Counted from the stretch's first letter, positions 9,200 through 18,783 are shown. The stretch: 64,000 nt of DNA from Glutamicibacter nicotianae (GCF_006539525.1 NZ_BJNE01000001.1:310001-374000); one strand, 5' to 3'. Notes: generated from the sequence alone by a model not told the origin. Numbers and translations: made by a program.

Positions 9200-10117
9200 T
9201 CACCGCGTCGCATACAATGCCACGGCAGCAGAGGTAGCCACGTTCAGCGAGTCGACTCCGCCCATCATCGGAATCGTGACACAGCGATTAACCATTGCTT
9301 CTGTTTCGGAGCTCAATCCGCGACCTTCGTTGCCGAATACCAACGCAAGTTTTTGATGATCCTCGGCAACCAGTTCGTCTAGCGTGATCGAACCTTCCGC
9401 GAGGGTCATGCCAGCGACGATGTATCCCGCATCTTGGAGCTGTTCAATACCTTCAGGCCAAGCCTCTACTCTGACCCAAGGAACTTGGAAGACCGTGCCC
9501 ATAGATACGCGAACAGCCCGCCGATACAGCGGATCCACACACTGCGGCGTAATCAACACTGCATCGACTCCGATGGCCGCTGCACTACGGAACGCCGCAC
9601 CGAGATTAGTATGATCTTGAATGTTCTCGAACACGGCGATGCGTGAGCGTTTAGACTCAATCTCAAGCTCAGACTCGCCGGATTTTTTGGAACACCTGAC
9701 GTTCGTATGGTCTGCGATGTCTTCCAAGATGGCAATCCGGGAACTGGCCTCAAGCACTTCGTCCAGATCCAGCGGTTCGGGACGATTCATCGCGGCCATG
9801 GCGCCGCGGTGCAGATGGAAGCCGACCAAGTCCTGAAGCTGCCGGTCGTCCCCGATGAATATCGGCGCGTCCGGGAAGCGGTTGAATTCCTCGGCCAGCT
9901 GATCCAGATGCTTTTCAGCGAGCAGGAAGCTGCGTGGCACATGGCCTGCACTGATCGCACGCTGGACAACTTTGGTGCTCTCGGCGATGTAGAGGCCATT
10001 TTCCACATCGGTGCGCATGCGCAGATGCGCCTCCGAGAGCCTGAGGTACTCATCGAGACGGGGATCCTCCAGATCCGCCACCTGCAAGATGCGTGCAGGA
10101 TTAAGAATTTCTGCCAC
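9200..10117 (-). CDS. TrmH/SpoU-family RNA 2'-O-methyltransferase, with a duplicated motif
   Basis: 305 residues from GTG 10117, four bases after the stop of the TauE gene. It would transfer a methyl group from SAM to a ribose 2'-OH in rRNA or tRNA. It has an N-terminal substrate-binding domain, then the knotted SPOUT domain with motif 1 (HTNLGAAFRSA), motif 2 (LALVFGNEGRGL) and motif 3 (IPMMGGVDSLNVATSAAV). It is odd in one respect: the beginning of motif 1 occurs twice, as RIAILEDIADHTNV and then, after an 18-residue charged linker, RIAVFENIQDHTNL. Only the second copy continues into a proper motif 1. The gene ends where the restriction island begins, so the 3' half may have come with the island. 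Activity of the hybrid is likely but unproven. Confidence 0.85.
   Translation of the reverse strand: MAEILNPARILQVADLEDPRLDEYLRLSEAHLRMRTDVENGLYIAESTKVVQRAISAGHVPRSFLLAEKHLDQLAEEFNRFPDAPIFIGDDRQLQDLVGFHLHRGAMAAMNRPEPLDLDEVLEASSRIAILEDIADHTNVRCSKKSGESELEIESKRSRIAVFENIQDHTNLGAAFRSAAAIGVDAVLITPQCVDPLYRRAVRVSMGTVFQVPWVRVEAWPEGIEQLQDAGYIVAGMTLAEGSITLDELVAEDHQKLALVFGNEGRGLSSETEAMVNRCVTIPMMGGVDSLNVATSAAVALYATR
9602..9739 (-). repeat. Diverged internal duplication at the island junction in the TrmH gene
   Basis: Bases 9698-9739 and 9602-9643 both encode the start of SPOUT motif 1. The two 42-base copies match at about 28 positions and encode 9 of 14 identical residues. They are separated by 54 bases coding for a Lys/Ser/Glu-rich linker. 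A recent tandem duplication would be closer to identical; two alleles of the same gene joined by recombination would look like this. Confidence 0.75.
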
Positions 10118-10121
10118 GAAG

Positions 10122-10919
10122 CTACGCCAGCTTGTAGAGCATGTTGCCCATGGCAATCAGCCCCAGAATGACGATGACGGCGCGCAGCCATCCCGGCGAG
10201 AGCTTGCGTCCCACCTTGGCGCCGATGAAACCGCCGATCAGCGAGCCGACAGCAATCAGCAGCACGATGAGCCAGTGGATGCGCTCGGGCGCGATGATCA
10301 GGTACATCGCGGCCGCCACAAGGTTCACGATCAAGGAAAGTATTACCTTGATGGCGTTGGACTGCTGCAGCGAAGCGTGCAGGAAAACACCGAATACGGC
10401 CATCAGCAGTACGCCCTGCGCGGCCGTGAAATAGCCGCCGTACACGCCGATGATGAACACCAGGATGTACAGCACCAGTGGAATCGGCGCACGGTCGGCA
10501 TCGTCCGGATCGGTGCCGCCGGACGCAGCCTGGCGGGTCTTGGCCCACTTGGAAAGGCGCGGCTGGAAGATCACCAATACCAGCGCGCAAACCAGCAGCA
10601 CCGGCGCTACGACGCCGAACACCGACTCCGGCAAATTCAATAGCAGCAGTGAACCGATCAACCCGCCGGCCAAGGAGACTGGCACGAGCTTGAGCAGCGT
10701 CTTCTTGACGCTGGCGGCTTCCCGCCGGTAGCCCCAGGCGCCGGAGAACCCTCCAGCAACCAGACCCATGGCGTTGGAGACCACGGCATTCACCGGTGCC
10801 GTGCCCAACGCCACGAGAATGGGGAAAGTGACCAAGGTGCCCGACCCGACGACGGTGTTGATAGTTCCGGCCCAGAGTCCTCCAAGGAAGATCAGGGCTT
10901 CACGCCAAAATTCGATCAC
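10122..10919 (-). CDS. TauE/SafE (YfcA-like) membrane permease
   Basis: 265 residues with about eight hydrophobic segments in two repeats, typical of the sulfite exporter TauE/SafE family. The N-terminal signature GTINTVVGSGTLVTFPIL and the second-repeat motif GVYGGYFTAAQG (about 160-171) are both present. Members export small organosulfonates, sulfite or related anions; the substrate here cannot be told from the sequence. The stop lies four bases before the TrmH-type methyltransferase start, so the two are probably co-transcribed. Start chosen as the ATG at 10919, the natural N-terminus before the first membrane helix. Confidence 0.88.
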   Translation of the reverse strand: MIEFWREALIFLGGLWAGTINTVVGSGTLVTFPILVALGTAPVNAVVSNAMGLVAGGFSGAWGYRREAASVKKTLLKLVPVSLAGGLIGSLLLLNLPESVFGVVAPVLLVCALVLVIFQPRLSKWAKTRQAASGGTDPDDADRAPIPLVLYILVFIIGVYGGYFTAAQGVLLMAVFGVFLHASLQQSNAIKVILSLIVNLVAAAMYLIIAPERIHWLIVLLIAVGSLIGGFIGAKVGRKLSPGWLRAVIVILGLIAMGNMLYKLA

Positions 10920-10947
10920 GTGGAGTTTTCCCCTTTAGTTATTGTTG

Positions 10948-11733
10948 TTAGCTGCGTGCGAAAGCCGAATAGCGTCCACCTTCACGGCGCAGGCTCAGCG
11001 GCAGGCCGTAGGTTGCTTCCAGGTTTTCTTCGTTGAGCGTGGAGTCGATCTCGCCGGCGGCGACGACTTCGCCGTCACGCATCATCAAGATGTGGGTGAA
11101 TCCCGCTGGCACCTCTTCAAGGTGGTGAGTCACCAGAACCAGTGCTGGAGCATCGTCGTCGGCTGCCAGTTCAGCCAGCTTGCCAACCAGGTCTTCGCGA
11201 CCGGCAAGGTCCAGGCCAGCTGCCGGCTCATCGAGAATCAGCAGCTCGGGATCGGTCATCAAGGCACGGGCGATCAGCACGCGCTTGCGTTCGCCTTCGG
11301 AAAGCTTGCCGAAAGGCTGGTTCATGAAGGTCGACATGCCCCAGTTGTGCAGCAGGTGGAAAGCACGGCGCTCATCGAGCTTCTCGTACTTCTCGCGCCA
11401 GCGGCCGGTCATGCCGTAGGCGGCAGTGAGCACCACATTCAGCGCGGTCTCGTTGGCTGGAATGGAGTTGGCAACCAGGGCCGAGCTCAGGCCGATCAGC
11501 GGACGCAGATCGAAGACCGAAACCTTGCCCAAGCGTTCACCAAGAATATCCGCGGTACCGCGGGTGGGATGCAACCGAGTAGCTGCGATGTTCATCAAGG
11601 TCGACTTGCCGGCGCCATTGGGGCCGATCACGATCCACCGCTGTCCTTCTTTGACTTCCCAGGACACGTCCTTGAGCAGTTCTTTTCGCCCGCGTACAAC
11701 GCTGACATCTTTGAAAGTTAGCACTTCGCTCAT
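10948..11733 (-). CDS. ABC transporter-type ATP-binding protein
   Basis: 261 residues from ATG 11733 (the open frame extends upstream, but the ABC fold begins right after this Met). Walker A GPNGAGKST, signature LSEGERKRV, Walker B LLILDEP followed by an A-loop/D-loop region (AAGLDLAGRE) and the H-loop THHLEE are all intact. It is a single-domain ATPase with no membrane partner nearby. Its sequence resembles the stand-alone YbbP/ModF-like and iron-siderophore type ATPases of actinobacteria; the partner and substrate are unknown. It is divergent from serB, with about 170 bases between the start codons. Confidence 0.85.
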   Translation of the reverse strand: MSEVLTFKDVSVVRGRKELLKDVSWEVKEGQRWIVIGPNGAGKSTLMNIAATRLHPTRGTADILGERLGKVSVFDLRPLIGLSSALVANSIPANETALNVVLTAAYGMTGRWREKYEKLDERRAFHLLHNWGMSTFMNQPFGKLSEGERKRVLIARALMTDPELLILDEPAAGLDLAGREDLVGKLAELAADDDAPALVLVTHHLEEVPAGFTHILMMRDGEVVAAGEIDSTLNEENLEATYGLPLSLRREGGRYSAFARS

Positions 11734-11907
11734 GGTATTCAAGATTAGACTTTCCACCCCTGTTTCACTAATCGGAAATGCCGTGCAAGTCCCAAAAATC
11801 GCCGGATTGACCTGCATCGCCTCCTGTTGCAATGCCAGTTCGCGCCCATCGGACCGGTGCCTGCACCCGGGGCCAGCACGTCATGTTTGGTCGTAATCAC
11901 CGGGGCA

Positions 11908-12843
11908 ATGAAAAATGGTTGCATGGCTTCATCATTGGTTTTCGCATCCCGCCCATCCCTTTCCCGCATCGACTTCGCCGCTGTCCTGCAGCGGGCAACG
12001 GGAGCCGGACTGATTCCGGATGCCGACGAAAGCCGGATCAAAACCAAGGAAGCGCGATTGGTTGCCAAATTCCGCATCGAGCAGGCCGATCACGCTCAGC
12101 TGCAGCAGGCTGCCAAGCAATTCGTCGATGCCCTGGTCGCCGACGGGGTACTGGATTACGCGGACTTGTGCGTAGCTGTGGTGCCTGCCGAGCTTACCGA
12201 GGCACCACAGCTCCTGCTGCTGATGGATGTCGATTCCACCTTGATCAAGCAGGAAGTCATCGAATTGCTCGCCGCCCACGCTGGACGGGAAGAAGAAGTG
12301 GCTGCGGTGACCGAGGCCGCGATGCGCGGCGAATTGGACTTCGCCCAATCGTTGATCCAGCGCGTAGCTACATTGAAGGATCTGCCAGTTGATGTCCTCG
12401 CCGAGGTAGGCCAGCGCATTATCTTCTCCGACGGCGCCGAATCCCTGGTCAAGCGGTTCCATGCGGCCGGGCACAAGGTCGGTGTAGTTTCCGGCGGGTT
12501 CCAGCAGATTCTGGATCCGCTGGCCGCCCACCTCGGACTGGACCATGCGCTGGCCAACACCTTGGGGATCACCGGAGGAATTCTTGACGGTACCGTTCAC
12601 GGCCAGATTGTCGACCGTGAAATGAAGGAAACAATGCTGCGCGCTTGGGCGCAGGAGCACCAGATCCCGATGGCTGCAACGATCGCCGCCGGAGATGGCG
12701 CCAACGACCTCGCCATGGTTGCCGCCGCAGGGTTGGGGGTTGCTTTCAACGCGAAGCCTGCCCTGCGCGACGAAGCGGACGTGCGTCTGGACTTCTCGCG
12801 CTTGGATGCCATCGCCGACCTGGTTCTCGATGATTTGGCTTAG
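11908..12843 (+). CDS. serB: Phosphoserine phosphatase
   Basis: 311 residues from ATG 11908, preceded by a weak GGGG ribosome site; ATG 11923 is an alternative. It is a HAD-superfamily enzyme that hydrolyses O-phosphoserine to serine, the last step of serine synthesis, which fits a genome with cysE and cysK nearby. The HAD motifs are DVDSTL (about 107-112, nucleophile and acid Asp), SGGF (motif II), a conserved Lys (motif III) and GDGANDLAM (motif IV). The N-terminal 100 residues take the place of the ACT-like regulatory region of longer SerB proteins but show no strong ACT signature. Confidence 0.92.
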   Translation: MKNGCMASSLVFASRPSLSRIDFAAVLQRATGAGLIPDADESRIKTKEARLVAKFRIEQADHAQLQQAAKQFVDALVADGVLDYADLCVAVVPAELTEAPQLLLLMDVDSTLIKQEVIELLAAHAGREEEVAAVTEAAMRGELDFAQSLIQRVATLKDLPVDVLAEVGQRIIFSDGAESLVKRFHAAGHKVGVVSGGFQQILDPLAAHLGLDHALANTLGITGGILDGTVHGQIVDREMKETMLRAWAQEHQIPMAATIAAGDGANDLAMVAAAGLGVAFNAKPALRDEADVRLDFSRLDAIADLVLDDLA

Positions 12844-12932
12844 TGGAATCCAACAACTGCATAACGATTATGCGCTCACGGGCTTTTGATATCTGGATCG
12901 GTTGTTCCAGCAGTTAGTATTTCTATTGATGC

Positions 12933-14753
12933 GTGAAACGGCTTGAGGCATTAGCCCTGGCCGCGCGCCGAGCCCCCATCGCTTTCGAAAGAGCTACTAG
13001 ACCAGTGCAGACCCCCTCCCCGGACAGTTCCTCATCTACGCCTACTCACTCTCAGCAAGACAAGAAAAAGCAGAAGGGCAAGGCAAAGCCTTGGATCATT
13101 GCCGGTTCTTGCGTGGCAGCCGTAGCCGCAGCATATTTCGGCGGAGCAGCCTTTGTCAGCTCCCAGGTCCCGGCCAACGCCTCCATTGCGGGTGTGAACA
13201 TCGGATCCATGAACAAGGACCAGGCTCGCGCCGAGCTGGAACGCGAGGTTCTCCCCCTTGCTCAGGAGCCAGTGGATGTCACTGTCAACGGTGAAAAGTA
13301 CACACTGGATCCCGCCAAAGCCGGTCTGGAACTGAACGTTGAAGACACCGTCAATGAACTGACATCCTACGAAGTCAACCCGGTCAAACTCTACGAACGC
13401 CTCACCGGCGAGTTCCACGTCACCCCTGCAGTAGACGTTGACGAGGACAAGCTGGCCGCGCAGCTCGATGCACTGGCCAAGAAGGCCAACGCCGAGGTAG
13501 CCGAAGGAACCATCGAATTCGAGGACGGCACCTCCAAGCTGACCAAGCCCGTTGACGGCGTCGTGCTGAAGACCGAGGAAGCCGCCGACTTGATCAGCGA
13601 CGACTGGGAAATTGCCGGCCCTGCGATCGCCCTGCCAGCCGATGTCATCAAGCCGCAGATTTCTGCCGACACCCTGCAGGCCTTCTACGACAAGGACGTC
13701 AAGGCGCTGCTGAAGGACGAAGTCACCCTGGCCTCGGGCAAGAAGAAAGCAACCATCTCGGTCGCATCCATTGCCGCGGCAGCCAGCTACGCGCCCAAGG
13801 ACGGTGCTCCGGCGATCGCCTTGGACGACAAGAAGCTCTACAAGGCGGCAACGAAGAACTCCGATCTTTCCAGCACCGCCAAGGATGCGCAGATCGTCTT
13901 GAAGGACGGCAAGCCTTCGATCATCAAGTCCTCCAAGGGCATCTCGCTGGAGACCAAGGGCCTCGGTGCCAAGGTCTTGGCCGCGACGGCCGCCAAGAAT
14001 CGTACTGCCGAAGTCGAGATGACCGAGAAGGAAGCGGACTTCACCACCGCAGATGCGAAGAAGCTTGGCATCAAGGAACCGATCGTCACCTTCTCCACCC
14101 CGTACCCTGCCTCAGACACCGTGCGCACCAAGAACCTGCGTGCCGGTTCGGCTCGCGTCAACGGGGACATCATTAAGCCGGGCGAACGCTTCTCGCTGCT
14201 CGAAGCCCTGGGCCCGATCACCGTGGCCAACGGCTACTACAGCTCCGGGGTTGTGGAAAACGGCTTCAGTACCGAAGCCGTTGGCGGCGGGCTCTCGCAG
14301 ATCTCCACCCAGATGTACAACGTCGGTTTCCTGGCCGGCTACGACGACATCACCCACAAGCCGCATTCGCGCTGGTTCGAACGCTACCCTGCAGGACGCG
14401 AAGCTACCCTGTGGGAAGGCCAGATCGACATGATCTGGGAGAACAACACCCCCTACGGCGTGATGATCCAGGCATGGGTTTCGGGCGACAAGGTCAATAC
14501 CCGCCTGTGGTCCACCAAGTACTGGGATGTCTCGCAGAAGAGCTCTGGGAAGTACAACCTGACCAACCCGGAAACCAAGTACAATCCGGCCGAGAAGTGC
14601 GTCTCGGAATCCGGCGGCAAGAAGGGCTTCAGCATCGATATCACCCGTTACCGGGAGACCATCGACGGCTCCAAGAAGCTGCCGGCCGAAACCAAGAGCT
14701 GGACCTACAGCCCATGGCATAAGATCGTCTGCGGCGAAAAGCCGAAGGACTAG
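12933..14753 (+). CDS. VanW family cell-envelope protein
   Basis: 606 residues as drawn from GTG 12933; GTG 13005 is an equally possible start. A short cytoplasmic tail rich in Lys/Gln is followed by one membrane helix (about 54-75, WIIAGSCVAAVAAAYFGG), then repeated extracellular domains of the YoaR/PG_binding_4 type (two copies of the 'ANASIAGVNIG' to 'YTLDPAKAGLELN' pattern). The C-terminal third is the VanW domain (KNLRAGSARVNGDIIKPGE, then GGGLSQISTQMYN). VanW is a family of unknown biochemical role, first noted in vancomycin-resistance clusters; similar proteins bind or modify peptidoglycan. Nothing here suggests a resistance cluster. A strong terminator follows the stop. Confidence 0.9.
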   Translation: MKRLEALALAARRAPIAFERATRPVQTPSPDSSSSTPTHSQQDKKKQKGKAKPWIIAGSCVAAVAAAYFGGAAFVSSQVPANASIAGVNIGSMNKDQARAELEREVLPLAQEPVDVTVNGEKYTLDPAKAGLELNVEDTVNELTSYEVNPVKLYERLTGEFHVTPAVDVDEDKLAAQLDALAKKANAEVAEGTIEFEDGTSKLTKPVDGVVLKTEEAADLISDDWEIAGPAIALPADVIKPQISADTLQAFYDKDVKALLKDEVTLASGKKKATISVASIAAAASYAPKDGAPAIALDDKKLYKAATKNSDLSSTAKDAQIVLKDGKPSIIKSSKGISLETKGLGAKVLAATAAKNRTAEVEMTEKEADFTTADAKKLGIKEPIVTFSTPYPASDTVRTKNLRAGSARVNGDIIKPGERFSLLEALGPITVANGYYSSGVVENGFSTEAVGGGLSQISTQMYNVGFLAGYDDITHKPHSRWFERYPAGREATLWEGQIDMIWENNTPYGVMIQAWVSGDKVNTRLWSTKYWDVSQKSSGKYNLTNPETKYNPAEKCVSESGGKKGFSIDITRYRETIDGSKKLPAETKSWTYSPWHKIVCGEKPKD

Positions 14754-14763
14754 ATCTGCCCTA

Positions 14764-14805
14764 ATCGCCGGGCGCCTCCTTTACGGAAGGTGCCCGGCGA
14801 TTTTT
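14764..14805 (+). terminator. Rho-independent terminator of the VanW gene
   Basis: A GC-rich 13-14 base-pair stem (ATCGCCGGGC and its complement) with a short loop is followed by TTTTT. It lies 10 bases after the VanW stop. Confidence 0.85.
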
Positions 14806-14832
14806 CATGCCGGCTGTTGCGGCCACGGCACG

Positions 14833-14879
14833 AAAAAGCTGGCGGCCGGAACCCTGAAACAGGGTCCCGGCCGCCAGCT
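14833..14879 (-). terminator. Rho-independent terminator of the two reductase genes
   Basis: A long stem (AGCTGGCGGCCGG and its complement) lies just past the stop of the leftward SDR gene. Read on the minus strand it ends in TTTTT, so it terminates the fabG-SDR operon. Confidence 0.8.
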
Positions 14880-14899
14880 GCTGCAGGTTGCTGCGGGGC

Positions 14900-15649
14900 C
14901 TACTTGCCCGACTGCGTCAGGAAGTCGCCCGCGCCGCCAACCAGCTCGGTGTGGCCGGTCTCGACGTCGGCGAAGACCATCTTGGCTACCTCGGCACCGA
15001 ACTCCTCAACGGAGTACAGCTTGCCGGCAGCTTCGCGGCGGGCGTCGATGGCACCTGGCTCCATGCGGTTGAGCAGGGTTGCGGTGATCGTGCCTTCGAT
15101 CATGTCGCCGGAAACCACCACGAAGGTGATGTTCTTCTCGGCGAGCTCCGGGATCATTTCACGCAATGCATCTTCGCCGGCACGCTTCGACTTCGCTACG
15201 GCGTCGTAGGCGTCCATGGTGCTGACTTCGTTGATGAAGTGCGCCTGGTGGCTGGTCACGAAGACCACGCGGCCGCCCTCGCTGAGCTTGGGCAGCGCAG
15301 CCTGGAGCATCGCGACCTGCGCGTCGCGGTTCAGGCGCAGCGCGTAGTTCTCGCCCATGGAGGTTTCCATGCCGCCCGAAGCGTTCAGCACGACGACGTC
15401 CAGCGAACCGAAATTCTCCACGGCGGCGTCGACCAGAGCCTGCGGACCCTCGGCCGAGGTCAGGTCTGCGCCGACGGCCACTGCCTTGCCGCCCTTTTCC
15501 TCAATGGCGGCGACGATCTTGTTGGCGCGTGGGGCCTTGGCGCGGTAGTTGACCACGACGCCAATGCCCTGCTCGGCCAGCAGCTGAGCGGTGACTGCAC
15601 CGATGCCGCGGGAGGAACCGGTAACAACGGCACCCTTGAATTCACTCAT
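14900..15649 (-). CDS. SDR-family oxidoreductase
   Basis: 249 residues, a Rossmann-fold short-chain dehydrogenase. It shows the nucleotide-binding TGSSRGIG motif (about 10-17), an NASGG segment in place of the usual NNAG, and the catalytic pair Tyr and Lys in YDAVAKSK; Ser is in VTSHQAH. Cofactor is probably NADPH because of the basic residue after the second beta strand (NYRAK). It lies 34 bases behind the MabA-like fabG in the same direction. In mycobacteria this second slot is held by the enoyl-ACP reductase InhA; this protein is not InhA-like. Substrate unknown. Confidence 0.86.
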   Translation of the reverse strand: MSEFKGAVVTGSSRGIGAVTAQLLAEQGIGVVVNYRAKAPRANKIVAAIEEKGGKAVAVGADLTSAEGPQALVDAAVENFGSLDVVVLNASGGMETSMGENYALRLNRDAQVAMLQAALPKLSEGGRVVFVTSHQAHFINEVSTMDAYDAVAKSKRAGEDALREMIPELAEKNITFVVVSGDMIEGTITATLLNRMEPGAIDARREAAGKLYSVEEFGAEVAKMVFADVETGHTELVGGAGDFLTQSGK

Positions 15650-15683
15650 GGTGATACTCCTTTAGATCTCTTGCTTAAAACTT

Positions 15684-16484
<801 letters not shown>

Positions 16485-16621
16485 TTAAGTAGCTACTCCG
16501 TGAACAATCCTATTAGTTACTCACCAGTTTTACCGCTTCGACAGCGCGTAGAAATTACCCTCTGGGTGATACAAGTGAGACAATGGGAGCAGATCCCGTA
16601 TTGCAAAGCGAAGTCTTTTAC

Positions 16622-17038
16622 ATGTCCTCACAGCCAATGAACCACGGTTCCGGCCAACCCGAAGTTCACCGCATTACCGAAGCGCGCCAGTCGCATACCG
16701 CCGAGCGCGATACCCGTGTGCGCAAATACACGATTTCAATGACCGTGCGCCTGGTCTGCTTCGTCCTCGCCTTCTTTTTCGACGGCTGGCTTCGCTGGGT
16801 CCTGCTGGTTGGCGCGGTGGTCCTGCCCTACATCGCTGTGGTGATCGCCAATGGAGGTGCGGATCTGACCAAGCGTGAACCGCCAGCCGAGTTCTACAGG
16901 GCGCCCGATGCCCATCAACTCGACGCGCCGAAGGACACCGCACAGCAGCAGGAGCGGGAACCAGAGGTGATTGACGGCAACTTTGCCGATGACGAGGAAC
17001 CAGTGCAACACCCGACAACTTCCCCCAAGGAGGACTAG
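16622..17038 (+). CDS. DUF3099 membrane protein
   Basis: 138 residues from ATG 16622; an in-frame ATG at 16583 would add 13 residues. The conserved DUF3099 core is seen: EVHRITEARQS, then a basic segment ending RKYTISMTVRLVCF, then two membrane helices (about 50-65 and 70-88). The C-terminal 50 residues are acidic and probably cytoplasmic. DUF3099 proteins are small actinobacterial membrane proteins without a known role. Its stop shares a base with the GTG start of the next gene, which points to an operon with the zinc-motif protein and SURF1, and so perhaps to a link with cytochrome oxidase assembly. Confidence 0.82.
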   Translation: MSSQPMNHGSGQPEVHRITEARQSHTAERDTRVRKYTISMTVRLVCFVLAFFFDGWLRWVLLVGAVVLPYIAVVIANGGADLTKREPPAEFYRAPDAHQLDAPKDTAQQQEREPEVIDGNFADDEEPVQHPTTSPKED

Positions 17039-17283
17039 TGGATCTGCTAGGTTCGCTAGGCGGCCTCCCCGCTGCCGCCGAAATCCAGTGCTCGCGAAAG
17101 GGCTGCCGGCAAGGCGCCGACTACCAGCTGCTGTGGAACAATCCGAAAATCCATACCCCGGACCGGCGCAAAATCTGGCTGGCCTGCGAAGAACATCGCG
17201 ACTGGCTCGAAAATTACCTCAAGGAACGGCTGCTCTACAAGGAAACGCTGCCAATGCAGGGCAACGAAGGAGAAGGCAAGTAG
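17038..17283 (+). CDS. Small conserved protein with a CX4C...CX2H zinc-type motif
   Basis: 81 residues from GTG 17038, which overlaps the TAG of the DUF3099 gene by one base. Cys18, Cys23, Cys50 and His53 form a likely zinc site around a short beta-rich stretch (ADYQLLWNNP). No membrane segment. The gene runs straight into the SURF1 start (stop 17281-17283, ATG 17284). I do not recognise a named family. Position between DUF3099 and SURF1 suggests a role tied to cytochrome oxidase biogenesis, which is inference only. Confidence 0.75.
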   Translation: MDLLGSLGGLPAAAEIQCSRKGCRQGADYQLLWNNPKIHTPDRRKIWLACEEHRDWLENYLKERLLYKETLPMQGNEGEGK

Positions 17284-18192
17284 ATGTATCGTTTTCTGGC
17301 GAGCACCCGCTGGGTCGGGTGGCTGATACTGGTCGCCATCTTCGCCTCCGCGTGCATTGCCTTGGGCAATTGGCAGAATGACCGCCGCGACGCCGTCCTG
17401 GAAGGCATCGAACGGGTCAACCGCAACTACTTCGCTGAGCCGGCGACCGGCAAGCAGGCTCTGGAGAACTTCCACAATCTCGACGAAGACAAGACCTGGA
17501 TGACCGCCGAGCTGACCGGCGAATACGTCGCCGAGGACACCATGATCGTGCGCAACCGGATCAAGGCAGGCCGGCCCGGCTACGAGGTACTGGTGCCGTT
17601 CAAGACCAGCGAGGGCGAAACTGTCATCGTCGACCGCGGCTACCTGCCGATCGGCAACGAGGAAAGCGGCCACCCGGATTCGGTTCCGGCACCGCCAGAG
17701 GGCAAGGTAACCGTGGATGTGCGCTTGAAGCCATCGGAAATCCGCTTGGACCGCGGCGCCCCGGACGGCCAGTTGGCCTCCATCCAGCTCGAAGACTATG
17801 CCAAGCAGCTGGATTATGAGATCGCACAGGGCGCCTACGGCCTGATGTATGGAGAGGACCCGGCCCCGGCCGAGGCGCCTCAGCAGCTCGATCCACCGGA
17901 CATGGACGAAGGCCCTCACCTCTCCTACGAGATCCAGTGGTACATCTTCGGCGTGCTGGCCTTCGTCGGCTTCTGGTATGCGGCCCGGCAGCAGAAGAAG
18001 CTGAACGCCGAGGAAGCCGCAGAGCGGGCCGAAGCCGAGGCATTGGGTTTGGAAGAGCCGATGCACAAGGTGCGCAAGATCCGGGCGAAGCAGGAGAAGA
18101 AGTTCCGCCGCGACGGCACGCTGACCGACGAGGCCATCGAGGATGCAATGCTCGATGAGGCGGAGAATACGCCAGGGGGCACCGCGAAGTAG
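17284..18192 (+). CDS. SURF1 family cytochrome oxidase assembly protein
   Basis: 302 residues. SURF1 proteins help insert heme a into subunit I of cytochrome c oxidase. It has an N-terminal membrane helix (about 10-28), the family motif GNWQ, the central VDRGYLP motif, a variable loop, and a second helix near residues 215-235 preceded by LSYEIQWYIFG. The tail after the second helix is long, charged and predicted helical (QQKKLNAEEAAERAEAEA), a common extension in actinobacterial SURF1. Third gene of the operon starting at 16622. Confidence 0.93.
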   Translation: MYRFLASTRWVGWLILVAIFASACIALGNWQNDRRDAVLEGIERVNRNYFAEPATGKQALENFHNLDEDKTWMTAELTGEYVAEDTMIVRNRIKAGRPGYEVLVPFKTSEGETVIVDRGYLPIGNEESGHPDSVPAPPEGKVTVDVRLKPSEIRLDRGAPDGQLASIQLEDYAKQLDYEIAQGAYGLMYGEDPAPAEAPQQLDPPDMDEGPHLSYEIQWYIFGVLAFVGFWYAARQQKKLNAEEAAERAEAEALGLEEPMHKVRKIRAKQEKKFRRDGTLTDEAIEDAMLDEAENTPGGTAK

Positions 18193-18211
18193 CAGTGCGC
18201 AGCAAACGCAG

Positions 18212-18250
18212 ACCGCGCGGCACGTGGGCATAGTCCTGGTGCCGCGCGGT
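18212..18250. terminator. Hairpin between convergent SURF1 and lipoprotein genes
   Basis: A perfect 12-base-pair stem (ACCGCGCGGCAC and its complement) with a 15-base loop lies between two converging genes. The T-run is poor on both sides, so termination is likely but may be partial. Confidence 0.55.
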
Positions 18251-18267
18251 TTCGCGTTCCATGGCGT

Positions 18268-18714
18268 TTAGCTTGGCGTGGCCGGCGGGCTCCAGCGGAT
18301 CCCGCCGTCGCTGCAGTTGGGGGCCTGCTGTTCCGCCCGGTCGTAGCAGGAGGCATCAATCAGGACGCGGTCCCCCACCGGCTCGCCAAGCTCAAGCGTG
18401 TACGGCACCGTCTCGTTGCTCTGGCAGTCCTGCGCCTCGCCTTCCAGCGGTTCAACTGCAATGCCGATAGCGATCTGGCCATCGGCAAACTCCACATGTG
18501 TGGCGGTGACGTCCCCGGTCTTGCCTGAAGCGCAGGCAAGGCCCATCACGCCGAGTTCCAGGCTGGTGCTCGACGCATTCACTCCAGCCGGGTCGATCAG
18601 CGCCCATTGGGCGTTGACTTCGTCGGGCACCTGGACTGCGCAACCGGCCAGCGTACTGGCAAGCAGCGCTGCGGCGCCTGCGAGCACCGGCAATCTGCGT
18701 CTTAAAACACTCAT
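18268..18714 (-). CDS. Putative secreted lipoprotein
   Basis: 148 residues from ATG 18714; GTG 18735 would add seven residues. A signal peptide with two or three Arg (VLRRRLPVLAG) leads to the lipobox LAGC, so Cys24 or so would be lipid-anchored outside the membrane. The mature part has four more Cys in pairs and no catalytic motif I can name. It converges with SURF1 and runs in the same direction as the ABC-F gene upstream, with 69 bases between them. Function unknown. Confidence 0.75.
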   Translation of the reverse strand: MSVLRRRLPVLAGAAALLASTLAGCAVQVPDEVNAQWALIDPAGVNASSTSLELGVMGLACASGKTGDVTATHVEFADGQIAIGIAVEPLEGEAQDCQSNETVPYTLELGEPVGDRVLIDASCYDRAEQQAPNCSDGGIRWSPPATPS

Positions 18715-18783
18715 GGCTTGGCACATCCCCTTCACGGTGGTGATCTGCCAAGCCTACGAGAGTTCTTTGGTGTTGGTAAGGAT

